64,000 bases of DNA from Cyanobium sp. (GTDB lineage: Bacteria; Cyanobacteriota; Cyanobacteriia; PCC-6307; Cyanobiaceae). The notes under the pieces are model-generated. The model ran no database searches. It was given only the letters and a program-made list of their open reading frames with translations, and had not been told where the DNA came from. The translations under genes and the position numbers were made by a program. Below are positions 36,848-46,921 of the stretch, in pieces. Each line of letters opens with the position of its first letter. The first letter of the stretch is position 1. The stretch lies in the NCBI GenBank assembly GCA_014191755.1, contig BJHE01000006.1:1-64000 (forward strand), in the 5' to 3' direction.

Positions 36848-39064
36848 ATGGCAACGAAATTTCCTTCGTTCAGCCAGGGTCTGGCACAGGACCCGACAAC
36901 CCGTCGTATTTGGTACGGCATCGCCACGGCTCACGACTTCGAGAGCCATGACGGAATGACGGAGGAGCGGCTTTACCAAAAGCTGTTTTCCACCCACTTC
37001 GGTCACCTGGCGATCATCGGCCTCTGGGTTTCGGGCAACCTGTTCCATATCGCCTGGCAGGGCAACTTCGAGCAGTGGGTCGCCGATCCGCTGCACGTCC
37101 GTCCCATCGCTCACGCGATCTGGGATCCCCACTTCGGCCAGGGCGCCATCACCGCCTTCACCCAGGCGGGCGCCACCTCCCCGGTGAACATCGCCTATTC
37201 CGGTCTGTACCACTGGTGGTACACGATCGGCATGACCACCAACGCCGAGCTTTACCAGGGTTCCATCTTCATGATGATCCTGTCGGCCTGGGCCCTGTTC
37301 GCCGGCTGGCTTCACCTTCAGCCCAAGTTCCTGCCTTCCCTGGCCTGGTTCAAGAACGCTGAATCCCGCCTCAACCACCACCTGGCGGTTCTGTTTGGTT
37401 TCAGCTCCATCGCCTGGACCGGTCACCTGGTTCACGTGGCGATCCCTGAATCCCGCGGTGTGCACGTGGGTTGGGACAATTTCCTCTCGGTGTCTCCCCA
37501 CCCTGCGGGTCTTGCTCCCTTCTTCACCGGCAACTGGGGCGTCTACGCCCAGAACCCCGACACCGCCAATCAAATCTTCGGCACCGCCACCGGTTCCGGC
37601 ACCGCGATCCTCACCTTCCTGGGTGGTTTCCACCCCCAGACCGAAGCTCTCTGGCTCACGGACATTGCCCATCACCACCTGGCGATCGGTTGTCTGTTTG
37701 TGATCGCTGGCCACATGTACCGGACCAACTTCGGTATCGGTCACTCGATCCGCGAGATCCTCGAAGCCCATAACCCACCCAAGGGCACCCCTTTTGGAGG
37801 CGCCCTCGGTGCCGGTCACAAGGGCCTCTACGACACCATCAACAACTCGCTGCACTTTCAGCTGGGTCTTGCTCTGGCGTCCCTGGGTGTGGTCACCAGC
37901 CTGGTGGCACAGCATATGTATGCGTTGCCGTCCTACGCATTCATCGCGAAGGACTACACCACCCAGGCTGCCCTCTACACCCACCACCAGTACATCGCCA
38001 TCTTCTTGATGTGCGGTGCCTTCGCCCACGGTGCGATCTTCTTCATCCGTGACTACGACCCCGAAGCCAACAAAAACAATGTGTTGGCTCGGATGCTCGA
38101 GCACAAGGAAGCGATCATCAGCCACCTGAGCTGGGTGTCTCTGTTCCTCGGTTTCCACACCCTGGGCCTCTACGTCCACAACGATGTGGTCGTGGCCTTC
38201 GGCACACCCGAGAAGCAGATCCTGGTGGAGCCAGTGTTTGCCCAGTTCGTTCAGGCCGCCAGTGGCAAAGCCATGTACGGCATGGATGTGCTGCTGGCCA
38301 ATTCCGGAAGTCTGGCCAGCACATCTGGTGCCGCCTATCTCCCGGGCTGGATGGATGCAATCAATGCGGGCAACAACTCCCTGTTCCTGCAGATTGGCCC
38401 TGGTGACTTCCTGGTCCACCACGCCATCGCCCTTGGTCTGCACACCACCACCTTGATCCTGGTGAAGGGCGCCCTGGATGCCCGCGGTTCGAAGCTGATG
38501 CCCGATAAAAAGGACTTCGGCTACTCCTTCCCCTGCGACGGCCCCGGCCGTGGCGGCACCTGCGACATCTCGGCCTGGGATGCCTTCTACCTGGCCGTCT
38601 TCTGGGCCCTGAACACCATCGGTTGGGTCACCTTCTACTGGCACTGGAAGCACCTCGCCATCTGGCAGGGCAATGTGGCCCAGTTCAACGAATCCAGCAC
38701 CTACATCATGGGCTGGTTCCGCGACTACCTGTGGCTGAATAGCTCCCAGCTGATCAACGGGTATAACCCGTTCGGCTCGAACAACCTGGCCGTCTGGTCC
38801 TGGATGTTCCTGTTCGGTCACCTGGTTTGGGCTACAGGCTTTATGTTCCTGATCTCCTGGCGTGGTTATTGGCAGGAACTGATTGAAACCATTGTCTGGG
38901 CGCACCAGCGCACCCCGCTCGCCAACTTGGTGGGCTGGCGTGATAAGCCAGTGGCCCTCTCAATCGTTCAGGCCCGTGTTGTGGGTCTCGCTCACTTCAC
39001 CATTGGCTACATCCTCACCTACGGGGCCTTCCTAATCGCCTCCACGTCAGGCAAGTTCGGTTAG
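36848..39064 (+). CDS. psaB: Photosystem I P700 apoprotein A2
   Basis: 738 residues, full length, partner of PsaA. Starts [16 protein letters not shown]. It has the Fx loop [23 protein letters not shown] and the C-terminal helix [16 protein letters not shown]. Cotranscribed with psaA and closed by a strong terminator 36 bases downstream. An intact psaAB pair with no frameshift or missing ligand was noted. Confidence 0.98.
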   Translation: MATKFPSFSQGLAQDPTTRRIWYGIATAHDFESHDGMTEERLYQKLFSTHFGHLAIIGLWVSGNLFHIAWQGNFEQWVADPLHVRPIAHAIWDPHFGQGAITAFTQAGATSPVNIAYSGLYHWWYTIGMTTNAELYQGSIFMMILSAWALFAGWLHLQPKFLPSLAWFKNAESRLNHHLAVLFGFSSIAWTGHLVHVAIPESRGVHVGWDNFLSVSPHPAGLAPFFTGNWGVYAQNPDTANQIFGTATGSGTAILTFLGGFHPQTEALWLTDIAHHHLAIGCLFVIAGHMYRTNFGIGHSIREILEAHNPPKGTPFGGALGAGHKGLYDTINNSLHFQLGLALASLGVVTSLVAQHMYALPSYAFIAKDYTTQAALYTHHQYIAIFLMCGAFAHGAIFFIRDYDPEANKNNVLARMLEHKEAIISHLSWVSLFLGFHTLGLYVHNDVVVAFGTPEKQILVEPVFAQFVQAASGKAMYGMDVLLANSGSLASTSGAAYLPGWMDAINAGNNSLFLQIGPGDFLVHHAIALGLHTTTLILVKGALDARGSKLMPDKKDFGYSFPCDGPGRGGTCDISAWDAFYLAVFWALNTIGWVTFYWHWKHLAIWQGNVAQFNESSTYIMGWFRDYLWLNSSQLINGYNPFGSNNLAVWSWMFLFGHLVWATGFMFLISWRGYWQELIETIVWAHQRTPLANLVGWRDKPVALSIVQARVVGLAHFTIGYILTYGAFLIASTSGKFG

Positions 39065-39100
39065 ATCGAACCACTGTCTGTCTTCTTGAGGGACGCCTCA

Positions 39101-39128
39101 GCCCCCGGCCTCGGCCGGGGGCTTTTTG
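39101..39128 (+). terminator. Intrinsic terminator of psaAB
   Basis: Stem GCCCCCGGC/GCCGGGGGC (39101-39109 with 39114-39122) with loop CTCG, followed by TTTTTG. A strong rho-independent terminator just after psaB. Confidence 0.92.
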
Positions 39129-39510
39129 CTTGCAGTTGGGCCGAGCCTCCTCAAGGCCCCAGGCCGCCTCGGCAATCCGGCGCAAGGTCCCAGAGTGCCC
39201 CTTTGGGTGCTCCGCATGCCGGACGAAGTTTCTCTGCGGGTGCTGGGTTCTGCAGGTGGCCAGTGAATCCCACACCCCTTGCACCCTGCAGGCCGTTGCA
39301 GGCCCAGATCTGCCGGTTGCCGCACTCTGGGTAGACAGCGGCTCCGGTGACCGCCTGACTCTGTGCATCTCGCTGCCGCACCTCCAGCGCTCGCCCGCTT
39401 TTCATTACGGTCGGCGGGCCGTCTCCATGACTCCGTCGGCGGCATTGGGATCTTGGGCTCAGCAGCGACGCTGCGATCGATTCGCGTTGGGATCTTGCCC
39501 TCAGCCCATG
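39129..39510. other. Non-coding gap between convergent psaB and psaL
   Basis: About 380 bases between two strong terminators with no convincing gene. Short open frames exist on both strands but show no family features. An 18-base direct repeat with two mismatches (TTGGGATCTTGGGCTCAG at 39445-39462, TTGGGATCTTGCCCTCAG at 39487-39504) lies near the psaL side. It may be debris of a lost gene. Confidence 0.5.
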
Positions 39511-39536
39511 AAAAAACCCGCCCTGATGAGGGCGGG
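39511..39536 (-). terminator. Intrinsic terminator of psaI-psaL
   Basis: On the minus strand CCCGCCCT-CATC-AGGGCGGG is followed by TTTTTT. An 8-bp perfect stem with tetraloop, 26 bases after the psaL stop. Confidence 0.93.
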
Positions 39537-39562
39537 CAAGGACAACTGTCGGAATCGCCTGC

Positions 39563-40054
39563 TCAGTTGGTGCTCCAAACGCCGCCGGCGATGTTCACCA
39601 GTGGCGAGACAATAGCCGTGCTGCAGAGGAACCAGGCGAAGGCAGCACCACCGCAACCGCCAAGCCAGAAGCCGCTGGCGAACTCCGCCCAGCCTGCCTT
39701 GGTGAAGAGATCGGCGGGGGGGTTGTCGATCGTGGCATCCGGAGGCTGCACGTTCGGACCGGTACCGGCGGTGCCGTAGATGGAAAGGCAAACCGTGAGG
39801 ATGGACACCAGGCCAATCGTGGCGAGAAGACCGGCGGTGGTGCCGTACTCCGTGAGCCGCAGGGGACCGGTGATGGCGAAGGGTCCGTAGAGGAAGAAGC
39901 CATGGGCCATGCCCACCTCAAGGCCCCGACGGTTCGGGGAGAGGGAGGGCCGATAGGCCGGCAGGGCGTTGAGGAAGGCCTTCGTGAAATAGCTGCTGTT
40001 GACGGGGGTGGCCAGATTGCCGACGGTCGGGTCGGCCACGGGGGTCACGGTCAT
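39563..40054 (-). CDS. psaL: Photosystem I subunit XI
   Basis: 163 residues with three membrane segments. Contains [24 protein letters not shown] and the following helices [19 protein letters not shown] and [19 protein letters not shown]. PsaL holds the photosystem I trimer (or tetramer) together. Second gene after psaI. Confidence 0.97.
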   Translation of the reverse strand: MTVTPVADPTVGNLATPVNSSYFTKAFLNALPAYRPSLSPNRRGLEVGMAHGFFLYGPFAITGPLRLTEYGTTAGLLATIGLVSILTVCLSIYGTAGTGPNVQPPDATIDNPPADLFTKAGWAEFASGFWLGGCGGAAFAWFLCSTAIVSPLVNIAGGVWSTN

Positions 40055-40117
40055 GGTGTCGAGTTGGTGCAGTGGAATCGGCCCAGGGGCCCAGTAGCGA
40101 GGTCGGTGGGCGGAAGC

Positions 40118-40234
40118 TCAGTCGCGGGCTTCGATCACGTTGAAGAGGAGGGCCATGGCCACGGCGGGGCCCAGAATTCCCACAAGGGGAACCAACACCG
40201 AGGGCAACCAGGCGGCAGCGAATTCTCCAGTCAT
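40118..40234 (-). CDS. psaI: Photosystem I subunit VIII
   Basis: A 38-residue single-span membrane protein that reads MTGEFAAAWLPSVLVPLVGI and continues LGPAVAMALLFNVIEARD, with the LP...FNVIEA signature of PsaI. It binds next to PsaL in the photosystem I trimer domain. It lies 63 bases upstream of psaL on the same strand, the normal cyanobacterial pair. It is shorter than usual ORF cutoffs and easily missed. Confidence 0.95.
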   Translation of the reverse strand: MTGEFAAAWLPSVLVPLVGILGPAVAMALLFNVIEARD

Positions 40235-40330
40235 GGCTTGAGCCAATACAACCGCCCTTACTGTACGAAGACCCCCTTGATGGCACCCGCTGCTGCAGCG
40301 GGGGGCGACATAAAAGTTCAGCCTGTCACC

Positions 40331-40879
40331 ATGCCCACCTCCCTCACCGCTGGCCTGGCCGCAGCCGTGCTGGCAGCCCTGTGGCTCCTAGGCAGACGCC
40401 GACCTCCCCTGATCCGGGACGCTGACACCAGTGTCGTTGCAGCCCTGAATCGTGCCCAGATCGCGCTGGTGCAGGCTGGGGCCCAGGATCTGACGCCCCG
40501 GGCCGCTGGCGCGGCAACCGAGGGACGGAGGGGTTCGGAAAGCCCGGAATCCTCCGGCAGCCCCAGCGGGCGGGAGCGACCTAGGGCGTTGGCACTCCCC
40601 CAGCGCCGGGCCGCCCATGAAGTGCTCCGTTTCCAGGCGACGCTGCGGACGCTCTTCAAACAGGGCGGATCATCGCGGCTGGAGGCCATCCAGGCTGCTC
40701 GGCACTGGGGCGACCCTTCCACCCTGCCCCTGCTGCGTCAGGCGCTGCGGGATCCGGACCCAGCCGTTGTGCGGGAGGCGGCGGCGGCGATGCATCGCTT
40801 CCGGGGACGTCCCGGCCCCGCCACGAAAGCGGTGCCTCAGCCCGCAGCCACGCCCCGCAGGGTTGCTCGCACGCGATAG
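40331..40879 (+). CDS. Small membrane-anchored HEAT-repeat protein
   Basis: 182 residues. An N-terminal hydrophobic anchor (about 5-21, LTAGLAAAVLAALWLLG) is followed by an Arg/Ser/Pro-rich linker, then a helical region (about 95-160) with HEAT-like sequence SRLEAIQAARHWGDPSTLPLLRQALRDPDPAVVREAAAAM. HEAT repeats bind proteins; the partner is unknown. ATG at 40331 is chosen because upstream sequence in the same frame runs into psaI territory. The 3' end overlaps the opposing glycosyltransferase gene by 43 bases. Confidence 0.75.
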   Translation: MPTSLTAGLAAAVLAALWLLGRRRPPLIRDADTSVVAALNRAQIALVQAGAQDLTPRAAGAATEGRRGSESPESSGSPSGRERPRALALPQRRAAHEVLRFQATLRTLFKQGGSSRLEAIQAARHWGDPSTLPLLRQALRDPDPAVVREAAAAMHRFRGRPGPATKAVPQPAATPRRVARTR

Positions 40880-41883
40880 ATCGGCCTTCCCTGGCTTTCG
40901 TGATAGGTGCGCATCTGCATTTCACCCAACAGACCGAAGCAGAACAGCTGCACACCGCTGAGGATCGCCAGCACGGAGAGCAGCAGCAGTGGCCGGTTGC
41001 CGATGTCACTGCCCAACAGGAGCTTCTGGGCAACGAGCCAGAGGCCGGTGATGAATCCGAGTCCCAGGCAGAGCAGGCCCACGAAGCCGAAGCCATGCAT
41101 CGGGCGAGTCAGGAAACGCTTCATGAACCACACGGTGAGCAGATCCATGAGCACCCGGAAGGTGCGGTCGATGCCGTACTTGCTCTGGCCGTAGCGGCGA
41201 GGGTGATGGTTCACCTGCACCTCGCCGATCCGGGCTCCCTCGATGAAGGCCAAGGCAGGCAGAAAGCGGTGCAGCTCGCCGTAGAGGTTCATGTCACTCA
41301 CCAGTTCCCGCCGGTAGGCCTTGAGGGAACAGCCGTAATCGTGAAGCTTCACCCCGGTGACCCTGCCGATCAGCTTGTTGGCCAGCAGCGAGGGCAACAG
41401 GCGGCTCACGGCCGCATCCTGCCGCTGGTGCCGCCAGCCGCTCACCAGATCGAAGTTGCCATCCTGAAGGCGCTGCAGGAGCAGGGGAATATCGGCCGGA
41501 TCGTTCTGGAGGTCGCCGTCGAGGGTCACGATCACCGCTCCGCGGCTGGCGTCGAAACCGGCCGCCATGGCGGCGGTCTGGCCGTAATTGCGGCGCAGCA
41601 GCACGGCCACCAGTTCGGGCACCCGGCCAGCCAGATCGCGCAGCAAGGCCGGGGTGCCGTCGCGGGAGCCATCATCCACCAGCACCACTTCAAAGCGGAG
41701 CGGCAGGGGCCGCAGGGCCGCCAGCACCTGCTCAATCAGGTGGGGCAGGCTGCCTTCTTCGTTGTAGAGGGGCACCACCACCGAGAGATCCAGCGGGCTG
41801 GTGAACGACGAAGACTCGGGCGCAAGCGCCGCTACGAGGGGCTCTACCCCGGTCAAGCTGGTCGGAGCGGCTGACTCAGCCAT
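40837..41883 (-). CDS. Family 2 glycosyltransferase (GtrB/DPM1-like)
   Basis: 348 residues. The catalytic domain (about 30-235) shows LSVVVPLYNEEGSLPHLI, VVLVDDGSRDGTPALL, RRNYGQTAAMAAGF and VTLDGDLQNDP (DxD for the metal and sugar nucleotide). Two C-terminal membrane helices follow (GLLCLGLGFITGLWLVAQKL and LLLLSVLAILSGVQLFCFGLL). This layout is that of polyprenyl-phosphate sugar transferases such as GtrB/ArnC, which load a sugar onto undecaprenyl phosphate for envelope glycans. The sugar cannot be inferred. ATG at 41907 is an alternative start. Confidence 0.9.
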   Translation of the reverse strand: MAESAAPTSLTGVEPLVAALAPESSSFTSPLDLSVVVPLYNEEGSLPHLIEQVLAALRPLPLRFEVVLVDDGSRDGTPALLRDLAGRVPELVAVLLRRNYGQTAAMAAGFDASRGAVIVTLDGDLQNDPADIPLLLQRLQDGNFDLVSGWRHQRQDAAVSRLLPSLLANKLIGRVTGVKLHDYGCSLKAYRRELVSDMNLYGELHRFLPALAFIEGARIGEVQVNHHPRRYGQSKYGIDRTFRVLMDLLTVWFMKRFLTRPMHGFGFVGLLCLGLGFITGLWLVAQKLLLGSDIGNRPLLLLSVLAILSGVQLFCFGLLGEMQMRTYHESQGRPIYRVRATLRGVAAG

Positions 41884-41964
41884 GGCCGCGCTGCAGGGTC
41901 TAGGCACGCCACCGTACTCAAGCCCGTTGCCGGCCCCAAGCCCCCGGACGGCACATCTGACCGT

Positions 41965-42693
41965 TCAGGAGGGCAGAGGACTGCCGTCGTGGCTATGCAT
42001 CACCCGACCAGCACCCCGGAGCTCGGCGCGGTAGTGGTTGGCCACTGGATCGCTGTTGCGGGGATTGAGATCATCGATGCCGATGCCGTTGCGACCATGA
42101 TCGCGGCCCGAACTGTGCAAGTAGCGGCCACCGCCCAGATGGAGCCCCACGTGGGTGCAGCGCCGCGGGGTGCCGAAAAAGATCAGGTCGCCTTGCTCCA
42201 GCAAACGCGTTTCCCCCACGCGCAGGGCCACGGGACGACAGAAACGCTCCTGGAGGTAGGCATCACGGGGCAGCCAGATGCCCGCGGCGGCATGGGCGGC
42301 CTGAATCAGCCCGGAGCAATCGAAATCCGGACCCAAGGTGCCTCCCCAGAGGTAATGGTTGGGCCGCTGTCGGGCCTGCTCGGCAAAAGCAAGCACCGAA
42401 TCCATCCGGGCGGCAATGGCAACGCGATCAAGGCGGGGAAGCCGAGGGAGGCCGGCGGGCACAGCAGCAGGAGCCAAATCCTGCCGCTCCAGCCAACAGG
42501 GATACCCATCTTCCAATAGGCGAATCCGCAGACGCGGGCCACCGTCCTCGAGCACCCGGAGATGGCGACCCGCCGCCACCTGGGTGGCCAAGCCAGATCC
42601 CCTGGGTCGGCTGTAGGCATCGAGAGAGTGCCGCAGGCACCAGAGGGTGTCCACGCGAAAGGGATCGGGCACAGAGCTGCCTAATGTCGCCAT
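41965..42693 (-). CDS. NlpC/P60 family cell-wall peptidase
   Basis: About 242 residues. The N-terminal region (about 20-85) resembles a bacterial SH3 domain. The C-terminal NlpC/P60 domain has YLWGGTLGPDFDCSGLIQ (catalytic Cys in DCSG), GDLIFFGTP and HVGLHLGGGRYLHSSG (catalytic His). It probably cuts the gamma-D-Glu-diaminopimelate bond in peptidoglycan stems. No signal peptide is evident, so the enzyme may recycle muropeptides in the cytoplasm. It is divergent from the serine hydrolase gene by only 17 bases, suggesting a shared control region. Confidence 0.9.
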   Translation of the reverse strand: MATLGSSVPDPFRVDTLWCLRHSLDAYSRPRGSGLATQVAAGRHLRVLEDGGPRLRIRLLEDGYPCWLERQDLAPAAVPAGLPRLPRLDRVAIAARMDSVLAFAEQARQRPNHYLWGGTLGPDFDCSGLIQAAHAAAGIWLPRDAYLQERFCRPVALRVGETRLLEQGDLIFFGTPRRCTHVGLHLGGGRYLHSSGRDHGRNGIGIDDLNPRNSDPVANHYRAELRGAGRVMHSHDGSPLPS

Positions 42694-42710
42694 CACATCG
42701 GCCTGGGGCG

Positions 42711-43643
42711 ATGGCGTTCTACAACCCGGATCCGGCCATGGGCGAGACCCTGGCTCACCTGGTCAACCAGTTGGCGAGCCAGGGAAGGCCAGGCCTGGCG
42801 GATGAGCTCTCGATCACCTGGCTCCGCTACTCCCAGTCGTTGCTGGATCGGGCCGCCAGCCTCAGCGGAGCGGCCTTTGAAGCGCTGCCCGTTGCCGGGG
42901 CGGGCTGGGGAAGCGAGCGGCAGCGCTACCCGGCCAGTGTGGTGAAGCTGGTGTACCTGGTGGCGGCGGAGGCCTGGCTACAACAGCGCCTGATCGAGGA
43001 GGACCCTGAGATGAGAAGGGCTCTCGCCGACATGGTGCGGGATTCCAGTAACGACGCCACCTCCCTGGTGGTGGACCTGCTGAGCGGAACCCGCAGCGGT
43101 CCGGCGCTCCCCCCGGCGCGCCTTGCCGAGTGGGCGAGCCAACGCCGGCTAGTGAACACGTGGCTGGATTCCCTGGGCTGGCCCGAATGGCAGAAATCCA
43201 ATGCCTGCCAAAAAACCTGGAGTGATGGCCCCTACGGAAGGGAACGCCAGTTCTACGGAACAGCGCTTGAGAACCGCAACCGGCTTAGCACCGATGGAAC
43301 GGCCCGTCTGCTCCAGGCGGTGATTGCGGGAGCCCTGGTCTCCCCCCCGGCATGCGAGCGGATGCGCCAGCTGCTCTGGCGATCCCTGGATCCGGACCTG
43401 CGGGCGGCGGATCCGGAGAACCAGGTGGATGGCTTTCTGGGAGAAGCATTGCCCGAGAGATCGCGGCTCTGGAGCAAGGCTGGCTGGATGAGCCAGGCCC
43501 GCCACGATGCCGCCTACGTGGAAGCTGAAGGAGTGGATCCTTTCCTATTGGTGGTGTTCAGCGAAGGGCCTGCCTGTGCGAAGGACACCAAGCTGCTGCC
43601 GACGATCGCGGCCACCCTGCTGCAGCATCAGCGCAGGGCATGA
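42711..43643 (+). CDS. Serine hydrolase, class A beta-lactamase-like
   Basis: 310 residues, no signal peptide. It shows penicillin-binding fold signatures: RYPASVVKLVYL (SxxK, catalytic Ser/Lys), RDSSNDATSLVVDLL (SxN motif) and LWSKAGWMSQARHDAAYVE at the position of the KTG motif (here KAG). These match the class A beta-lactamase/esterase group in cyanobacteria, not a true antibiotic beta-lactamase. It is next to the NlpC/P60 peptidase and near alr, so peptidoglycan processing is plausible. GTG/ATG alternatives exist upstream at 42684 but would overlap the divergent gene. Confidence 0.82.
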   Translation: MAFYNPDPAMGETLAHLVNQLASQGRPGLADELSITWLRYSQSLLDRAASLSGAAFEALPVAGAGWGSERQRYPASVVKLVYLVAAEAWLQQRLIEEDPEMRRALADMVRDSSNDATSLVVDLLSGTRSGPALPPARLAEWASQRRLVNTWLDSLGWPEWQKSNACQKTWSDGPYGRERQFYGTALENRNRLSTDGTARLLQAVIAGALVSPPACERMRQLLWRSLDPDLRAADPENQVDGFLGEALPERSRLWSKAGWMSQARHDAAYVEAEGVDPFLLVVFSEGPACAKDTKLLPTIAATLLQHQRRA

Positions 43644-43749
43644 CCCAGAGGGTTACCGCCAGTCGATGCTTTCCGAGGCGAACATACTGCCCAAGGGGAG
43701 GGTTGATCCCCACAAGAGTGATGGCGCGGTGATCAACACCGTGCTGGAA

Positions 43750-43838
43750 CGGAGAGGGAGGGATTCGAACCCTCGACAGAAGTTGCCTCCTGTAACTCCT
43801 TAGCAGGGAGCCGCTTTCAACCACTCAGCCACCTCTCC
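43750..43838 (-). tRNA. tRNA-Ser (anticodon GCT)
   Basis: An 89-base class II tRNA on the minus strand. The acceptor GGAGAGG pairs with CCTCTCC plus discriminator G. D arm GGCTGAGTGGTTGAAAGCG, anticodon stem-loop CTCC-CTGCTAA-GGAG (anticodon GCT, reads AGC/AGT), a long variable arm, and T arm GGGTTCGAATCCC. The 3' CCA is not encoded. Confidence 0.95.
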
Positions 43839-43856
43839 AGCGGCCTTGTGAGCTTA

Positions 43857-45113
43857 TCAGGGTCCCGATGGCCCCCCCCTAGGTCCCTCCCCAGGTTCAG
43901 CCGCCGGGCCTCCGTCCCATCCGGGCCATTCCACCTCCCCGGGCTCCAGCCGGGGCAGCCGGCGCTTGAAACCGCAGAGCACCTCCCAAGGGATGGTGTC
44001 GCAGCGGGCGCTCCAGTCGGCGGGGGTGATCTGCTCCTGGCCCTGGCTACCCAGCAAGGTAACCACGCCACCGATGTCGAGGTCAGGGGCTGCGGTGGCA
44101 TCAATCACCAGTTGGTCCATGGTGATGGCGCCCACCTGGGGTAAACGCTTCCCCTGGAAGATCACCTCCATGCGGTTAGAGAGCTGGCGCGGTACTCCAT
44201 CGGCATAGCCGATCGCCAGCACGGCGAGGCGGGTGGGAGCGGTGGTGCGATAGCGATGGCCGTAGCTCACCCCAACCCCGGCAGGCACGAAGCGAATCAG
44301 GGTGACCCGGGCATGGACCTGCATGGCGGGCTCAAGGGGTACACGCTCCGCCAGGTGGGTGGCAGGAGGATGGCCGTAGAGGGCCAGCCCGACGCGCACC
44401 ATGTCGAAGTGATGCTGGCGGTGGCGGAGGGTACCGGCGGAATTGGCGAGGTGGCGACAACCCGCCGCCAGGCCCTGCGCCCGCAGGCTGGTGAGCACCT
44501 GTTCGAAACGCTGCTGCTGGAGATGGGTGAGACCGTCGTCGTCGTTGGCTGGGAGATCAGCACTGGCGAGATGGGAATAGAGGCCTGCCAATTCGATGGC
44601 ATCGAGCTCCCGCAAGGAGGCCACAAGCCGGGGGCCTTCCTGCCAGTCGGCCCCCAGCCTCGCCATGCCGGTATCAAGCTTCAGCTGCAGCGGCATGGTG
44701 CGACCACTGCCGCTGGCAAGGTTCTGGCAGAGCAGGGCCTCGCGCATGGAGCTGATCGTGGGCATCAGCTGCCAGCGCAGGCAGCTGCGCAGTTCCTCCA
44801 CCTGGGTGAGATTGCCCAGCACGAGCACGGGTGCCTGAATACCCTCCTGCCGCAGTTCAACCCCCTCGGCGAGGGTGGCCACCCCGAGGCTGCCCGCGCC
44901 GCCCTGGAGTGCGGCGCGGGCCACCGCCACCGCCCCATGGCCGTAGCCATCGGCCTTCACCACCGCCATCAGACTGGTGCGCTCACCGATCAGCCGCTGG
45001 ATCGAGCTGGCATTGCGGCTGATGGCTGCGGTGTCCACCTCCACCCAAGCTCGTTGGCGGGAACGGCCCGTTTCATGGGGCTCCGGCATAGGAGCGAAGC
45101 GAGATCGAGCCAT
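43857..45113 (-). CDS. alr: Alanine racemase
   Basis: Makes D-alanine for peptidoglycan. About 418 residues. A fold-type III PLP barrel holds AVVKADGYGHGAVAVARAAL (PLP lysine), KLDTGMARLG and the catalytic tyrosine in GVGVSYGHRYRTTAPTRLAVLAIGYADG. A C-terminal beta domain follows, with MDQLVIDA and WEVLCGFKRR. The open frame extends far upstream to 45713, but that part is antisense to the HNH gene. ATG at 45113 or 45089 is more realistic. The last 30 residues are Gly/Pro-rich and poorly conserved. Confidence 0.95.
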   Translation of the reverse strand: MARSRFAPMPEPHETGRSRQRAWVEVDTAAISRNASSIQRLIGERTSLMAVVKADGYGHGAVAVARAALQGGAGSLGVATLAEGVELRQEGIQAPVLVLGNLTQVEELRSCLRWQLMPTISSMREALLCQNLASGSGRTMPLQLKLDTGMARLGADWQEGPRLVASLRELDAIELAGLYSHLASADLPANDDDGLTHLQQQRFEQVLTSLRAQGLAAGCRHLANSAGTLRHRQHHFDMVRVGLALYGHPPATHLAERVPLEPAMQVHARVTLIRFVPAGVGVSYGHRYRTTAPTRLAVLAIGYADGVPRQLSNRMEVIFQGKRLPQVGAITMDQLVIDATAAPDLDIGGVVTLLGSQGQEQITPADWSARCDTIPWEVLCGFKRRLPRLEPGEVEWPGWDGGPAAEPGEGPRGGPSGP

Positions 45114-45245
45114 TGTGGGGCGCGGCGGAATCCTGACGAGCGGAAATGGGGCCGTGCGGGGCCCCGAGGGTGGCGGATGGCGTCCTGGGACACCAAAGCT
45201 CACCGCAAGGCTCCGATACCATGTACGGCATCCGGGATACCCGGC

Positions 45246-45770
45246 ATGGGTCACGTTCTCGTTCTCAATGCGTCCTATGAGCCTTTGAATATCACCACCT
45301 GGCGACGCGCCATGGTGATGCTTCTCAAGGGCAAGGCAGAGGGATTGGAACACGACCCCAGCCACGCGATCCGGCCGGATCTGCTGCTTCCCACCGTGAT
45401 CCGCCTGCGTCAGTTCGTGCGCGTGCCCTACCGCCAGGTTCCCCTGACCCGGCGCAACGTCTTCCACCGTGACAGCCACATCTGTCAGTACTGCGGCCAT
45501 GGAGGCGATACCCTCTCGATCGACCACGTGGTGCCCCGCAGTCGGGGGGGCACGGACAGCTGGGAGAATGTGGCCACCGCCTGCTTGCCCTGCAACGTGC
45601 GCAAAGCCAACCGCACCCCACGGGAGGCCGGTATGCCACTGCTGCGGGAACCGCGGCGCCCCCTCGGCAGTCTTGGGTTCGAGGCGAGCCGTCAGATCCG
45701 CACGGGGCAGCACCAGGAGTGGGCGAAGTACGTGGTGGAGAGCCAGGTGATTCAGACCCCGGCGGCCTGA
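45246..45770 (+). CDS. HNH endonuclease family protein
   Basis: 174 residues. The start [23 protein letters not shown] is the well-conserved N terminus of cyanobacterial HNH proteins. The nuclease motif is [23 protein letters not shown]...[11 protein letters not shown], with two CxxC zinc pairs and the HNH histidines. Substrate and role are unknown; it is not part of an intron or mobile element here. The 3' end overlaps the opposing prfA gene by 19 bases. Confidence 0.9.
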   Translation: MGHVLVLNASYEPLNITTWRRAMVMLLKGKAEGLEHDPSHAIRPDLLLPTVIRLRQFVRVPYRQVPLTRRNVFHRDSHICQYCGHGGDTLSIDHVVPRSRGGTDSWENVATACLPCNVRKANRTPREAGMPLLREPRRPLGSLGFEASRQIRTGQHQEWAKYVVESQVIQTPAA

Positions 45771-46861
45771 GCAGCCAGTTCCTCGAGTTGCCGGCTCTGC
45801 TCCGCCGCCACACAGGCCTGCACAAGGGGCTCAAGCTGGCCTTCGAGCACCGGATCCAGAGAGAAGTTCCGGCCGAGCCGATGATCAGTCACCCGGCTGT
45901 CCTTGGCGTTGTAGGTGCGGATCTTCTCACTGCGGTCCCCGGTGCCCACCTGGGCACGCCGGGCGGAACGCTCCTCAGCAGCGGCCGCCGCTAGCTGCCG
46001 CTCGTAAAGCTTGGCGCGGAGAATCTCCAGGGCACGTTCGCGGTTCTGCAGCTGGGAGCGCTCCTGGGTGCAGAACACCCGAATCCCAGTGGGCTTGTGG
46101 AGCAGATCCACGGCCGTTTCCACCTTGTTCACGTTCTGACCACCGGCGCCGCCGGAGCGGGCGGTCCCGATCTCGAGATCCGCGGGGTCGATTTGAACCT
46201 CCACCGGATCGGCCTCCGGCATCACTGCCACCGTGGCCGTGGAGGTGTGGACCCGGCCCTGGGATTCGGTGGCAGGCACCCGTTGAACCCGGTGCACTCC
46301 GGCTTCGAACTTGAGCCGGCTGAAGACGCCATCACCCTCAATCGCCAGGATCAGCTCGCGGAAGCCCCCCAGTTCCGCCTCTGAGGCGCTCAATGGCTGC
46401 ACCCGCCAGCCACAGCTCTGGGCGTAACGCTCATACATACGGGCCAAATCACCGGCCCAAAGACAGGCCTCATCGCCACCGGCCCCGGCACGGATCTCGA
46501 GCATCACGCTGCGCTCATCGCGGGGATCCCGCGGCAACAAGGCAACAGTGAGGCGGCCCTGCAGGGCAGCGATCTGCTCATCGAGGTGGACAAGCTCCTC
46601 GGCGGCCAGTGCGGCGAATTCAGCACCGTCGGGCTCAAGGCGCTGGTCCTTCAACAGACGCCGCGTGGCGTCGCGCTCAAGCTCCAGTCGCTGGAGCTGA
46701 TCAAAATCGTGAACCAGCGGCTCCAGCCGCGAACGCTCCCGGGCAATGGCTTGCAGCCGGGCGGGATCTGCCGCCACCGCGGGATCAGCCAGCTGGCGTT
46801 CCAGGGTATCGAAGGTGCGGCGGGCGGTCTCGAGGCGCTGCCTCAGCAGAACAGGGTCCAT
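45752..46861 (-). CDS. prfA: Peptide chain release factor 1
   Basis: Recognises UAA and UAG and releases the finished peptide. 369 residues. GGAGGQNVN holds the GGQ peptidyl-hydrolysis motif, and [20 protein letters not shown] starts the conserved core. Downstream of rpmE on the same strand, with an intervening terminator-like hairpin at 46922-46950. Confidence 0.97.
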   Translation of the reverse strand: MDPVLLRQRLETARRTFDTLERQLADPAVAADPARLQAIARERSRLEPLVHDFDQLQRLELERDATRRLLKDQRLEPDGAEFAALAAEELVHLDEQIAALQGRLTVALLPRDPRDERSVMLEIRAGAGGDEACLWAGDLARMYERYAQSCGWRVQPLSASEAELGGFRELILAIEGDGVFSRLKFEAGVHRVQRVPATESQGRVHTSTATVAVMPEADPVEVQIDPADLEIGTARSGGAGGQNVNKVETAVDLLHKPTGIRVFCTQERSQLQNRERALEILRAKLYERQLAAAAAEERSARRAQVGTGDRSEKIRTYNAKDSRVTDHRLGRNFSLDPVLEGQLEPLVQACVAAEQSRQLEELAAQAAGV

Positions 46862-46921
46862 CGCTGCTTAAGGGTGCGCGGTGATGGGGACTGCACAGCT
46901 AGCCACGGCGAGGCTCCACAA

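Noticed and set aside
36761-38905. 714-residue open frame antisense to psaB
   Set aside because: Mirror of a strongly biased high-GC gene; composition is low-complexity (His, Gly, Gln, Asp) with no domain. psaB is certain.
39130-39615. 161-residue plus-strand frame between psaB and psaL
   Set aside because: Runs through the psaL terminator into psaL antisense; no family resemblance.
45114-45713. N-terminal extension of alr to 618 residues
   Set aside because: Lies antisense to the HNH gene, has no conserved sequence, and alanine racemase normally starts near 45113.
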